A DNA stretch of 44,596 nt from Ruminococcus sp. (GTDB lineage: Bacteria > Bacillota > Clostridia > Oscillospirales > Acutalibacteraceae). Both the position numbers and the translations under genes were made by a program. Of the stretch, positions 1-7,737 are shown in pieces. Within the stretch, counting starts at the first letter, position 1. Each line of letters starts with the position of its first letter. Under the pieces are notes generated by a model that was given only the letters and a program-made list of their open reading frames with translations, had not been told where the DNA came from and did not search any database. The stretch covers positions 1-44,596 of the forward strand of contig JAFRBD010000159.1 of NCBI GenBank assembly GCA_017405065.1. The letters are read 5' to 3'.

Positions 1-1
1 C

Positions 2-166
2 GGCACCACCCAGAACGCGAACTCCAACGATATCACCGCCTCCGTCACCGGCATGATCCTCGTCGGCTTCGTCGCCGTGGCGTTCTGCACGCTCGGTGCG
101 ATCCTGCTCGGCTTCTACAACGAGAAGAAGATCATGAAGACGATCGAGAAGAAGAACGAAAAATAA
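2..166 (+). CDS. 3' end of a membrane protein, possibly a sugar symporter
   Basis: Only the last 54 codons of a gene that begins before the window are present, ending at TAA 164-166. The visible part has one long hydrophobic segment (residues about 15-38 of the fragment) followed by a short, lysine-rich cytoplasmic tail (FYNEKKIMKTIEKKNEK). This is how the last helix and tail of GPH/MFS-type sugar:cation symporters often look, and the next gene is an alpha-galactosidase, so a galactoside transporter is a reasonable inference. The fragment alone cannot prove the family. Codon use is GC-rich like the neighbours. Confidence 0.55.
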   Translation, partial: GTTQNANSNDITASVTGMILVGFVAVAFCTLGAILLGFYNEKKIMKTIEKKNEK

Positions 167-174
167 TATTAGCA

Positions 175-283
175 GTAGGGACGAGCATTGCTCGTCCGCT
201 TGAATGAGACGTTTCTCCCCTATCCGCGGCTTTCAATAACAAAAACGCCCATCATTCTGCGGATGACCAATGGTCATCCCTAC
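175..283. repeat. Inverted pair of GTAGGG hairpin repeats
   Basis: Two small palindromes face each other. One is GTAGG followed by a GGACGAGC/GCTCGTCC stem at 179-197. The other is a GGATGACC/GGTCATCC stem at 261-279 followed by CTAC. Outer ends GTAGGG and CCCTAC are complementary. The unit lies between the upstream stop codon and the alpha-galactosidase start and belongs to the same GTAGGG-ended repeat class seen near 2723, 16643 and 32687. Confidence 0.6.
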
Positions 284-340
284 ATTACGTTTTATCAGCA
301 ATTCAGCCTATACACCACAACCAAGCCAAGGATAATCACT

Positions 341-2689
341 ATGATCAAAAAACTAACCGGCGAACAGGACGGCTTCGTCCTGCTCACCGATAACACCTCC
401 TATATCATCGCGATCGCGCCCTCGGGCCATCCCGAGCACCTGTACTACGGCGCGAAGACCGATATCGACGCCTTTGACGAGCTGGAAGCCCTGCGGCAAA
501 AGCGCGAATTCGAGCCCGGCAACACGATCGTCTACTCCGAGGAGCATCCGACGACCGTCTTAGAGGACATGTGTCTCGAATGTTCCGGCACCGGTCACGG
601 CGATATCCGCGAGCCCTTTATCGAGCTCGTCCGCGCCGACGGCACGCGCACCACGGATTTTCTCTATCAGGGATGCGAGATCTCGGATATCAAGCCTGAG
701 ATCACCGGGCTGCCCGGCTCCTACGGCAAGGACGACAAGGTCGAGCACCTCTGCCTGTCGCTCGCGGACGGAGCGCTCACGCTGGAGCTGCACTACTGCG
801 TCTATCCCGCATGCGACGTCATCACGCGGTGGGCAAAGCTCGTCAACAACGACGAGGAAAGTATCGAACTCGAACGGCTGATGTCCACCCAGCTCGACCT
901 GCCCGACAGCGGATGGGCGGTCACCTCCTTCCACGGCGCGTGGGCGCGTGAAATGGAGAAAAGCACCGTCGCCGTACCGAGCGGCAAGTATGTCATCGAG
1001 AGCCGCGCGGGCTGCTCCTCCAACCGCTGCAATCCTTTCTTTATGCTCCACCGTCCCGCCGCCGTCGAGGACTACGGCGACGTCTACGGCTTCAACCTGA
1101 TCTACAGCGGCAACCACTACGCCGCCGTCGAGGTCAGCGCCTATGACAAGACCCGCGTCGTGCAGGGCGTGAATCCCGCGGGTTTTCGCTTTCTGCTCGA
1201 GCAAGGCGAGACCTTCCACACCCCCGAGGCGGTCATGACCTTTTCCCAAAAGGGCTTCGGCGGTCAGAGCCGCAATATGCACCGTTTCGTCAAAGAACAC
1301 ATCCTGCGCGGCGAATGGGCGGACAGGGAACGACCCGTCCTGCTCAATTCGTGGGAAGCGTCCTACTTCCATATCAGTGAGAGCAAGCTCGTTTCATTGG
1401 CAAAGGCGGGAAAAGAGCTCGGGATCGAGCTGTTCGTCATGGATGACGGATGGTTCGGAGAGAGAAGCGACGATACCCGCGCCCTGGGCGACTGGGAGCC
1501 TAACCCCAAGAAGCTCCCCGGCGGGCTCAAACGCCTGAGTAAGAAGATCACCGACCTCGGAATGGATTTCGGTCTTTGGGTCGAGCCGGAAATGGTCAAC
1601 GTCAACAGCCGCCTGTATGAACAGCATCCCGACTGGGCAATGGAGATCCCCGGCAGGCTCCACAGCGAGGGACGTCACCAGCGGATCCTCGATCTGTGCA
1701 ATCCCGACGTATGCAGCTTTCTGATCGACAAAATGACCGAGGTCTTTTCCTCCGGCGCTGTCTCTTATGTCAAATGGGACATGAACCGCATTTTTTCTGA
1801 TGTATACTCGCCCTATCTGACTGCCAAAAGACAGGGCGAGACCTCACACCGCTATATCCTCGGCTTATATAAGGTCATGGGGGCGCTCGTCAGGCGTTTT
1901 CCCCGCATCCTCTTTGAGGGCTGCGCCTCGGGCGGCAACCGCTTTGACCTCGGGATCCTGAGCTTTTTCCCGCAGATCTGGGCGAGCGACAACACCGACG
2001 CGCTGTGCCGCTCCCATATCCAGGAAAACTACAGCTACGGCTATCCCCACTGCTGTATCTCGGCGCATGTCTCCGGCTGTCCGAATCACCAGACCCTGCG
2101 CACCACGCCGCTGCAGTCGCGTTTCAATGTAGCGGCGTTCGGTATTTTAGGCTATGAGCTGGACGTCGGCGATATGTTCCGTTTCGAGAAAGAGCAGACC
2201 CGCCTGCAGATCACCCTTTACAAGGTATGGCGCGACGTATTGCAGTACGGCGAATTCTTTCGTATCCAATCGGGCAACGTGCATGAATGGCTCTGCGTCA
2301 GCGAGGACAAGACCCGCGCCGCGGGCATGCTCATGCAGGAGCTGGTGCAGCCGAACACCCAGTCGTTCCGCTTTTTCTGCAAGGGGCTGGATCCCGACCG
2401 CACCTACCGCTTTCACAACATCTCCGGCAGAGTCAACATCAAGCTGTTCGGCAGCCTGATCAATACCATGTCGCCCATCCACGTCCGTCAGGACAGGACT
2501 CTGCACAACCTGATCGCCCGCTTCTACAAGATGGGCGGCGAGGCGGAGGACTACACCGCGAAAGGCTCCGTGCTGATGAACACGGGCGTCGCCCTGCGTC
2601 AGCAGTTCTCCGGCACGGGCTACAACGAAAACGTCAGGCTCTTCCCGGACTTTGATTCACGGATGTACTTCGTCGAGGCGATCGATTAA
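341..2689 (+). CDS. Alpha-galactosidase, glycoside hydrolase family 36
   Basis: A 782-residue enzyme that removes terminal alpha-1,6-galactose from melibiose, raffinose-type oligosaccharides or galactomannan side chains. The GH36 signature is clear: KWDMNR with the expected nucleophile Asp at about residue 480, LFEGCASGGNRFD shortly after, and SDNTD with the expected acid/base Asp at about residue 550. A GH36 N-terminal beta-sandwich precedes the barrel and a beta-sandwich C-terminus follows. There is no signal peptide, so it is probably cytoplasmic and acts on imported oligosaccharides. I chose ATG 341 because AAGGA sits 8 nt upstream; a longer in-frame reading from 188 runs through a repeat and is unlikely. 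The upstream membrane protein may supply the substrate. Confidence 0.93.
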   Translation: MIKKLTGEQDGFVLLTDNTSYIIAIAPSGHPEHLYYGAKTDIDAFDELEALRQKREFEPGNTIVYSEEHPTTVLEDMCLECSGTGHGDIREPFIELVRADGTRTTDFLYQGCEISDIKPEITGLPGSYGKDDKVEHLCLSLADGALTLELHYCVYPACDVITRWAKLVNNDEESIELERLMSTQLDLPDSGWAVTSFHGAWAREMEKSTVAVPSGKYVIESRAGCSSNRCNPFFMLHRPAAVEDYGDVYGFNLIYSGNHYAAVEVSAYDKTRVVQGVNPAGFRFLLEQGETFHTPEAVMTFSQKGFGGQSRNMHRFVKEHILRGEWADRERPVLLNSWEASYFHISESKLVSLAKAGKELGIELFVMDDGWFGERSDDTRALGDWEPNPKKLPGGLKRLSKKITDLGMDFGLWVEPEMVNVNSRLYEQHPDWAMEIPGRLHSEGRHQRILDLCNPDVCSFLIDKMTEVFSSGAVSYVKWDMNRIFSDVYSPYLTAKRQGETSHRYILGLYKVMGALVRRFPRILFEGCASGGNRFDLGILSFFPQIWASDNTDALCRSHIQENYSYGYPHCCISAHVSGCPNHQTLRTTPLQSRFNVAAFGILGYELDVGDMFRFEKEQTRLQITLYKVWRDVLQYGEFFRIQSGNVHEWLCVSEDKTRAAGMLMQELVQPNTQSFRFFCKGLDPDRTYRFHNISGRVNIKLFGSLINTMSPIHVRQDRTLHNLIARFYKMGGEAEDYTAKGSVLMNTGVALRQQFSGTGYNENVRLFPDFDSRMYFVEAID

Positions 2690-2722
2690 CAGTGTTCAGA
2701 TACGACCTCACAGTCGAGATTT

Positions 2723-2990
2723 GTAGGGGAGGGGCTTGCTCCTCCCGGTGCTTTTCAGAATAATCAATTAAAAGCAATCATTTCCGTAGGGATGGTCATT
2801 GACCATCCCTACGAAAACGTGTGATTTGCTTCGCTTTAACGCTTAAGTTGTTGACATTCCCCCTGCGGGATCATATCAACCATCGTATAATAACAACAGC
2901 GGCACGGAATAATCCGTGCCGCTGTTGTTATAAACTCTGTATCATCAAACATTCTATGCAAGCCGCGGGAGGAGCAAGCCCCTCCCCTAC
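2723..2990. repeat. Repeat element with perfect 25-bp inverted ends
   Basis: The 25 bases at 2723-2747 are the exact reverse complement of 2966-2990 (ends GTAGGGGAGGGGC / GCCCCTCCCCTAC). Inside lie a near-perfect 29-bp palindrome at 2785-2813 (GTAGGGATGGTCA and its complement) and a long hairpin at 2891-2930. No coding sequence is visible in this gap between galA and trpS. The same 25-mer recurs singly near 16644 and 32687. Confidence 0.7.
2891..2930. terminator. Strong 18-bp hairpin downstream of trpS
   Basis: TAACAACAGCGGCACGGA (2891-2908) pairs perfectly with 2913-2930 across a 4-nt loop. It lies about 70 bp beyond the trpS stop (minus strand) and about 200 bp beyond the alpha-galactosidase stop, so it could end transcription from both sides. 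It lacks a strong U-tract, so the terminator role is inferred from position and stem strength. Confidence 0.5.
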
Positions 2991-2999
2991 ACAAATGAA

Positions 3000-4022
3000 T
3001 CAGTGCTTCGGCAGAACATAGCCGATCTTCTTCATCGCCTTTTCCACCGTACGGTGGCTGAAGCGCTGTACGAACTCGACGCTCTTCGTGTAACATTCCT
3101 CGATGTATTTCTTGTCCCTGACATACTCCTGATAACGCTTGCGGATCGGAGCCAGCTCCGCCACGACAGCTTCGCCGACGGCGGTCTTGAAATCGCCGTA
3201 GCCCTTGCCGTCAAAGTCGCGCTCGATCTGCTCATAGCTCAGACCCGTCACCGCGGAGTAAATGGACATCAGGTTGTTGATGCCGTCCTTGCCCTCGGCG
3301 TAGCGCACCTTCATTTCGCTGTCGGTGATCGCGCGCCTGAACTTCTTCATGATGACGCTGTCGTCGTCGGACAGCAGGATATAGCTGTTGGCGTTCTCGT
3401 CGCTCTTGCTCATCTTGGCGGTCGGATTCTGCAGACTCATCACGCGCGCGCCGTCCTTGGGGATAAAGCCCTCGGGGATCTTGAACACATTTCCGTAAAT
3501 GCCGTTGAAGCGGTTGGCGATATCGCGGGTCAGCTCCAGATGCTGCATCTGATCCGCGCCTACCGGCACCTTATCCGCCTGATACAGCAGGATATCGCCC
3601 GCCATCAGGCTGGGGTAGGTGAACAGACCGGCGTTGATGTTGTCGGCGTGCTTGGCGCTTTTATCCTTGAACTGGGTCATGCGGCTCAGCTCGCCGAACT
3701 GGGTGTAGCAGTCGAGGATCCAAGCCATCACCGCGTGATCGGGGTTGTGGCTCTGGATGAAGAAGGGCGCTTTATCGACGTCGATACCGCACGCCATGAT
3801 GGACGCGTACATATCGATGATGTTCTTGCGGAAGGTCGCCGGATCCTGCCGCACGGTGATCGTGTGCAGGTCGGCAAGCGCGTAAATACAGTTGAACTCC
3901 GGATTCTCCTGCATCCTGACCCAGTTCTTGACGGCGCCGAGGTAGTTGCCGAGGGTGATGTAGCCGCTGGGCTGGATCGCCGAGAATACGATTTGCTTCT
4001 TTTCAGGTGTCGTGTTTTCCAT
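3000..4022 (-). CDS. trpS: Tryptophanyl-tRNA synthetase
   Basis: Charges tRNA-Trp with tryptophan in the cytoplasm. The 340-residue length fits bacterial TrpRS. The class I signature is present: QPSGYITLGNYLGA at residues 17-30 is the HIGH-type loop (TLGN form), and KMSKS is at 203-207 within NPTAKMSKSDEN. Start ATG 4022 has AAGGAT 8 nt upstream. No T-box leader was found in the 160 bp upstream; that gap is filled by a heptamer-bounded repeat element instead, so the transcription signal may come from the upstream aminotransferase gene on the same strand. Confidence 0.96.
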   Translation of the reverse strand: MENTTPEKKQIVFSAIQPSGYITLGNYLGAVKNWVRMQENPEFNCIYALADLHTITVRQDPATFRKNIIDMYASIMACGIDVDKAPFFIQSHNPDHAVMAWILDCYTQFGELSRMTQFKDKSAKHADNINAGLFTYPSLMAGDILLYQADKVPVGADQMQHLELTRDIANRFNGIYGNVFKIPEGFIPKDGARVMSLQNPTAKMSKSDENANSYILLSDDDSVIMKKFRRAITDSEMKVRYAEGKDGINNLMSIYSAVTGLSYEQIERDFDGKGYGDFKTAVGEAVVAELAPIRKRYQEYVRDKKYIEECYTKSVEFVQRFSHRTVEKAMKKIGYVLPKH

Positions 4023-4042
4023 AGTATCAAATCCTTATCAAT

Positions 4043-4184
4043 TAGGAATTTGGAATGAGGAATGAGGAATTATGGGAAACGCGTGACCGCGTTTTGATTT
4101 GTATTACGTTTCATTCTCACATATCAATCGGGTGCGGGCGAAGTCCGCCATCGATTCCTAATTCCTAACTCCTAATTCCTCATT
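4043..4184. repeat. Heptamer-bounded intergenic element (copy 1)
   Basis: The left tract at 4045-4072 is four 7-nt units (GGAATTT GGAATGA GGAATGA in a row, then GGAATTA). The right tract at 4154-4181 is the inverted form (ATTCCTA ATTCCTA ACTCCTA ATTCCTC as consecutive units). Between them are a GGGAAA-hairpin-TTTTGATT module (4074-4100) and a GGGTGCGGGC..CCGCC stem near 4130-4150. The right edge directly abuts the stop codon of the aminotransferase gene. Confidence 0.7.
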
Positions 4185-5377
4185 TATTTTATCATTTCCT
4201 TCGCCAGCCTGCCGATCTCCTTGATCCCCTCTGTCAGATCCACGTCGGTCGGGGTGGAGAAGTTGATGCGGAAGCTGTGACACGGCAGATCGCTGTCGGT
4301 CAGGAAAGCGTTGCCGGGCACCACGCAGACCTTGCGCTCGGTCAGCTTTTTACAGAAGTCGAGCATATCGACGCTCTCGGGCAGGTCGCACCAGATGAAC
4401 AGACCGCCTTCGATCTTATGATAAGTAATACCGTTCGGCACGACATACTCGTCGAGCAGCTTCATGCACAGAGCGGCTTTTTCGCGGTAGAGGTCGCGCA
4501 GAAACGCCAGATGACCTTCAAAATCATACTTCGTCAAAAATTCATTGCAAAGCATCTGCGACCACATCGTCGTATGGACGTCCTGTCCCTGCTTGCAGAT
4601 GATCATTTTCGCCATCGCCGCCTTGGGCGCGCACATAAAGCCGACGCGGATGCCCGGGGAGATGACCTTGCTGAACGAGCCGGAGTAGATGACGATCCCC
4701 TCGGTATCTAAGCTCTTGATGGACGGCACATCCTCGCCGTAATAGCGCAGGTCGCCGTAGGGATTGTCCTCGATGATCAGGCAGTTGTGAGAAAGCGCAA
4801 GCTCATAGAGCTTCTTTCTCTTTTCAAGCGACATGGTCACGCCCGAGGGATTCTGGAAGTTCGGAATGGTGTAGATCATCTTGGCGTTGGGATTCTCGTC
4901 CAGCGCTTTTTCCAGCTCCTCCATATCCATGCCGTCATGCTCGACGGTCACGCCGACCAGCTTTGCGTTATAGCTGCGGAAGGTATTCAGCGAACCGATA
5001 AAGCTGGGCGCTTCACAGACCAGCACGTCGCCCTCGTTGAGGAAGGTCTTGCCTGCAAGATCCATGACCTGCTGCGCGCCGGATACGACGATCAGTTCAT
5101 CGTCATCCGTTCCGATATTGTGCTTTTCTTTGAGATAGGCTTTCAGCGTATCGCGCAGGGGCGTATACCCCTCGCTGACGCCGTACTGCAGCACGCCGAT
5201 GGGGTTCTCTCTGAGGATCCGCTCCGAGATCTCGCGGATCGCCTCGACCGGAAAAGCATCGGGTGCGGGATTGCCCGCCGACAGTGAGATCACATCGGGG
5301 TCGGAAGCGCTCTTTAAGATCTCGCGGATCGCGTTCGGCTTGAGCGCCAGTACCTTATTGGAAAAACGATAATCCAT
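4184..5377 (-). CDS. PLP-dependent aminotransferase (class I/II, LysN/AraT-like)
   Basis: A 397-residue fold-type I aminotransferase that moves an amino group between an amino acid and a 2-oxo acid using pyridoxal phosphate. Visible motifs are SAGNPAPDAFP near the N-terminus, IPNFQNPSG in the middle, EDNPYGDLRY, and SGSFSKVISPGIRVG, whose Lys is the expected PLP Schiff base. These match the 2-aminoadipate/aromatic aminotransferase group related to MocR C-terminal domains, but no HTH domain is present. The substrate cannot be told from sequence. A GTG at 5386 also opens the frame, but ATG 5377 is better placed relative to AAAGAG. A consensus promoter lies 130 bp upstream. Confidence 0.9.
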   Translation of the reverse strand: MDYRFSNKVLALKPNAIREILKSASDPDVISLSAGNPAPDAFPVEAIREISERILRENPIGVLQYGVSEGYTPLRDTLKAYLKEKHNIGTDDDELIVVSGAQQVMDLAGKTFLNEGDVLVCEAPSFIGSLNTFRSYNAKLVGVTVEHDGMDMEELEKALDENPNAKMIYTIPNFQNPSGVTMSLEKRKKLYELALSHNCLIIEDNPYGDLRYYGEDVPSIKSLDTEGIVIYSGSFSKVISPGIRVGFMCAPKAAMAKMIICKQGQDVHTTMWSQMLCNEFLTKYDFEGHLAFLRDLYREKAALCMKLLDEYVVPNGITYHKIEGGLFIWCDLPESVDMLDFCKKLTERKVCVVPGNAFLTDSDLPCHSFRINFSTPTDVDLTEGIKEIGRLAKEMIK

Positions 5378-5457
5378 TTCTATCACTCTTTCTGCTGATT
5401 ATTTCTGATTAATAATTCTAATCCTGATATTCTGATAGGATTCAAATTACAAACCTT

Positions 5458-5473
5458 TTCAAATGCATTTGAA
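5458..5473. promoter_or_regulatory. 16-bp perfect palindrome in the aminotransferase leader
   Basis: TTCAAATGCATTTGAA is a perfect palindrome between the promoter at 5515-5543 and the start codon. Partial copies of its half site (GATTCAAAT, TTGAATC, TTGAATAC) flank it on both sides. This suggests an operator for a dimeric repressor, possibly amino-acid responsive. No regulator gene is adjacent. Confidence 0.45.
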
Positions 5474-5514
5474 TCTTTTGAATACAGAATCGTTATCAAG
5501 CATGTACAGTAGAT

Positions 5515-5543
5515 ACTATAGCACAACTTGCGCGATTGTGCAA
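5515..5543 (-). promoter_or_regulatory. Promoter of the aminotransferase gene
   Basis: On the minus strand, TTGCAC (5543-5538), a 17-nt spacer and TATAGT (5520-5515) form a sigma-A type promoter. The predicted leader is about 130 nt and contains the palindrome at 5458-5473. Confidence 0.6.
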
Positions 5544-5576
5544 GAAAATTACGCAGAAATCGTCTCAGCGAAGCGG

Positions 5577-5676
5577 GATAACGGGATCATAGTCCCGTTA
5601 TCGTCAAAAAAGCCCGGGTTTTGACGGAAAAGCTATCAAAAAATCGCGAAAAAACTAATAAAAATCACGATTTTTT
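5577..5676. other. Two inverted repeats between divergent genes
   Basis: GATAACGGGA (5577-5586) pairs perfectly with TCCCGTTATC (5593-5602) over a 6-nt loop. A second AT-rich inverted repeat, AAAAAATCG ... CGATTTTTT, spans about 5638-5676. Both sit between the promoter of the minus-strand aminotransferase and that of the plus-strand DHHW gene. Their role is unknown. Confidence 0.4.
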
Positions 5677-5677
5677 A

Positions 5678-5706
5678 TTGTATCTATGCGGTTTTTGGTG
5701 TATAAT
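5678..5706 (+). promoter_or_regulatory. Promoter of the DHHW protein gene
   Basis: TTGTAT (5678-5683), a 17-nt spacer and a perfect TATAAT (5701-5706), followed 65 nt later by the start codon, with GGAGGAAA as ribosome binding site. Confidence 0.7.
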
Positions 5707-5770
5707 ATAATAGAATATAGGTACTTTTATCGGTTGCTTCGTTTGAAGCAAAGTCAGATCGGAGGAAAAC

Positions 5771-6907
5771 ATGAAAACACCTGACCGATTCCAAACGAGC
5801 CGGAAAGACGTCCGGTTCTCCCGACGCAGGGGGGTCACACTCCTGCTGTGTCTGCTGACGGCGGCAGTCATGGTGACCTGTACGCAGTGCAAAAGCTCGG
5901 TAGACAGTCAGAATACAGCAACTCAGGCGCCTGCCGACGACGTTATCGAGGTCTCGGCTACCGAAGCGCCCGCGTACGACCCGCTGCATTTTGAAAAGCC
6001 CGATATTCCCGACAACGGTGCGGACGGCTACATCTCCTCCGTCGATTCGGGCGTCTACATCTACGACCGTATGACGTTTGAGCTTTGCGGCGGCAGCGAT
6101 GAAGCTGCCGAGGATTACGCGGCGGCGATCTCCGACTTCAAGAAGAACGCGCCGGAATTCACCGTTTACAACATGGTCGTGCCGACGCACACCGAATTCG
6201 GACTGCCCGAAAGACTGGCGCAGGAGACCTACACCGCCTCCCAGTCCCAAAACATCCAAAAGGTCTATTCGAGCTACACCGAGGACGTCAAGCCCATCAA
6301 CTGCTACAACAAGCTGTGCGAACACATCAGCGAGTATCTCTACTTCAATACCGACCACCACTGGACAGGCCTCGCCGCCTACTACGCGTATCAGGCGTTC
6401 TGTGAACAGACGGGACAGACGCCGCTGCAGCTGAGCGATTGTACGGAAAATAAGAAAGAGGGCTTTACGGGCACCTTCTCCGACTGTGCGGACGATCTGA
6501 AGCCCGACACCGTCTACTACTGGACCTTCCCCTACGCGACTCACGCGATGCGTACGGAGGAAAGCGGTGCGGAGCCGTACGAAATGGATATCTACTACGA
6601 GTATATCGAGGACAGCTCCAGCCTGTACAGCACCTTTATCTGCGGCGACTCAGCGCTGTTCGTTATGTACAACGACGATAACAAGAACGGCAGGAAGATC
6701 GCCGTCGTCAAAGAGAGCTACGGCAACGCTTTCGTCCCCTACCTGACCTATAACTATGAAGAGGTCCATGTGATCGACTCCCGTTACTTCCAAGGCAGCG
6801 TCATAGACTATATGAAGGAAAACGGGATCAGCGAGATCATTTTTGTCAACAACACCATGTCGTCGAACAATCCGTTTATGGTAGACGGTATCCGAGAGAT
6901 CAGTTAG
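5771..6907 (+). CDS. Exported DHHW-motif protein (AlgJ/AlgX-like)
   Basis: A 378-residue protein with a basic N-terminus, one hydrophobic segment at about residues 21-36 (signal or anchor) and a Thr/Ala-rich linker. The hallmark YFNTDHHWTGLAAYYAYQAF has DHHW at residues 195-198. Near the C-terminus, VVKESYGNAFVPYL and VIDSRYF correspond to the SGNH-like second block of the family. DHHW proteins usually work with an MBOAT acyltransferase to acetylate or otherwise modify extracellular polymers; here the nearest MBOAT is 5 kb away with its own DHHW partner. GGAGG precedes ATG 5771. The Nudix gene follows after 14 nt, so they are probably co-transcribed. Confidence 0.75.
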   Translation: MKTPDRFQTSRKDVRFSRRRGVTLLLCLLTAAVMVTCTQCKSSVDSQNTATQAPADDVIEVSATEAPAYDPLHFEKPDIPDNGADGYISSVDSGVYIYDRMTFELCGGSDEAAEDYAAAISDFKKNAPEFTVYNMVVPTHTEFGLPERLAQETYTASQSQNIQKVYSSYTEDVKPINCYNKLCEHISEYLYFNTDHHWTGLAAYYAYQAFCEQTGQTPLQLSDCTENKKEGFTGTFSDCADDLKPDTVYYWTFPYATHAMRTEESGAEPYEMDIYYEYIEDSSSLYSTFICGDSALFVMYNDDNKNGRKIAVVKESYGNAFVPYLTYNYEEVHVIDSRYFQGSVIDYMKENGISEIIFVNNTMSSNNPFMVDGIREIS

Positions 6908-6921
6908 CAGGGGGTACCGGA

Positions 6922-7611
6922 ATGATAGGAAAGAGGGTAAAAGTCAACGTATACGGCATGCTGTCGGACGGATTGTATTCCGGCTACGCCAGCGCCGAGA
7001 ATTTTAAGAACAAAAGCGCCTATATCATCGCAAAGAAGCCTCCGCGCGATTTCATGTTCGGCGTCGTCATTGCGGTCGCGGCTATCAAGGGCGCAGGTGA
7101 AAAACCGATCGTTGCTCCCGAAGGCGAGATATACTATGAGCCTGCGATCCTCGAAAAGCTCAGCCGGCTGCGTAATGTTCAGGTGGAACATCTGAACTGT
7201 TTGTATGAAAAGAGCTGCGGCGCCATCGTCATCTATAAGAAAGGCGACCGCTGCAAGATCCTGCTGGTCAGGAACCACAACGGCAGGAATTACAGCTTCC
7301 CGAAAGGTCATGTCGAGCTGGGCGAGACCGAGGAAGAGACCGCGATCCGCGAAGTGAAGGAGGAGACCGGTCTTGATATCAGCATCATCCCGTCCTTCCG
7401 TGAGGTCGCGGATTACTGTCCGTTCGGCAAGATCCGCAAACGCGTCGTGTTCTTCATGGCGCAGACCATGAGCGATCAGGTACATATCCAGGAGGAAGAG
7501 ATCGACTCGTTTATCTGGGTCGACCTCGAGGAAGCGCATCACCGCTGCACCTACGACAACGATCTGCGCGTGATCCGCAAGGCAAGGGACAATATCGATA
7601 AGCTGCAGTAA
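6922..7611 (+). CDS. Nudix hydrolase with extra N-terminal domain
   Basis: A 229-residue protein whose second half (from about residue 95) is a Nudix domain. The box GHVELGETEEETAIREVKEE (residue 129 on) matches GX5EX7REUXEEXGU, so it should hydrolyse a nucleoside diphosphate linked to another group with Mg2+. The preceding KILLVRNHNGRNYSFPKG resembles Ap4A or NDP-sugar type Nudix proteins. The first ~85 residues form a separate domain. Its opening (MIGKRVKVNVYG) and its VIAVAAIKGAGEKPIVAPEG stretch recall a shortened soluble inorganic pyrophosphatase-like fold, a weak resemblance only. The gene lies 14 nt after the DHHW gene and ends before a perfect hairpin. Confidence 0.85.
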   Translation: MIGKRVKVNVYGMLSDGLYSGYASAENFKNKSAYIIAKKPPRDFMFGVVIAVAAIKGAGEKPIVAPEGEIYYEPAILEKLSRLRNVQVEHLNCLYEKSCGAIVIYKKGDRCKILLVRNHNGRNYSFPKGHVELGETEEETAIREVKEETGLDISIIPSFREVADYCPFGKIRKRVVFFMAQTMSDQVHIQEEEIDSFIWVDLEEAHHRCTYDNDLRVIRKARDNIDKLQ

Positions 7612-7670
7612 CGGCGATACCCAAGGATCGCATAGAGTGACTGCAGCAATCCCGATCGAAACCCATATCA

Positions 7671-7714
7671 AACGATCCGCGCGGTATGATAGCAATACCG
7701 CGCGGATCGTTTTA
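7671..7714 (+). terminator. Rho-independent terminator after the Nudix gene
   Basis: AACGATCCGCGCGGTAT (7671-7687) pairs perfectly with 7695-7711 over a 7-nt loop, followed by TTT. It is only about 25 nt before the galactanase start codon, so it could also act as an attenuator for that gene. Confidence 0.8.
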
Positions 7715-7737
7715 GGAACTATCTGAGGAGTTGTGAT

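Noticed and set aside
2853-2891. TTGACA ... TATAAT pair in the galA-trpS gap
   Set aside because: The spacer is 27 nt, too long for a sigma-A promoter, and no plus-strand gene follows.
2821-3021. Plus-strand frame in the galA-trpS gap
   Set aside because: It runs through repeat hairpins and the trpS 3' end, has no ribosome binding site and no protein-like composition.
3003-4058. Long plus-strand frame opposite trpS
   Set aside because: Antisense of a clear tRNA synthetase; its length comes from GC-rich codon bias. The same applies to other long antisense frames, such as those opposite galA, argH, the MBOAT gene, the GH13 gene and the TagF-like gene.
3990-4183. T-box riboswitch for trpS
   Set aside because: The conserved T-box sequence and antiterminator were looked for upstream of trpS and not found; the gap is a repeat element.
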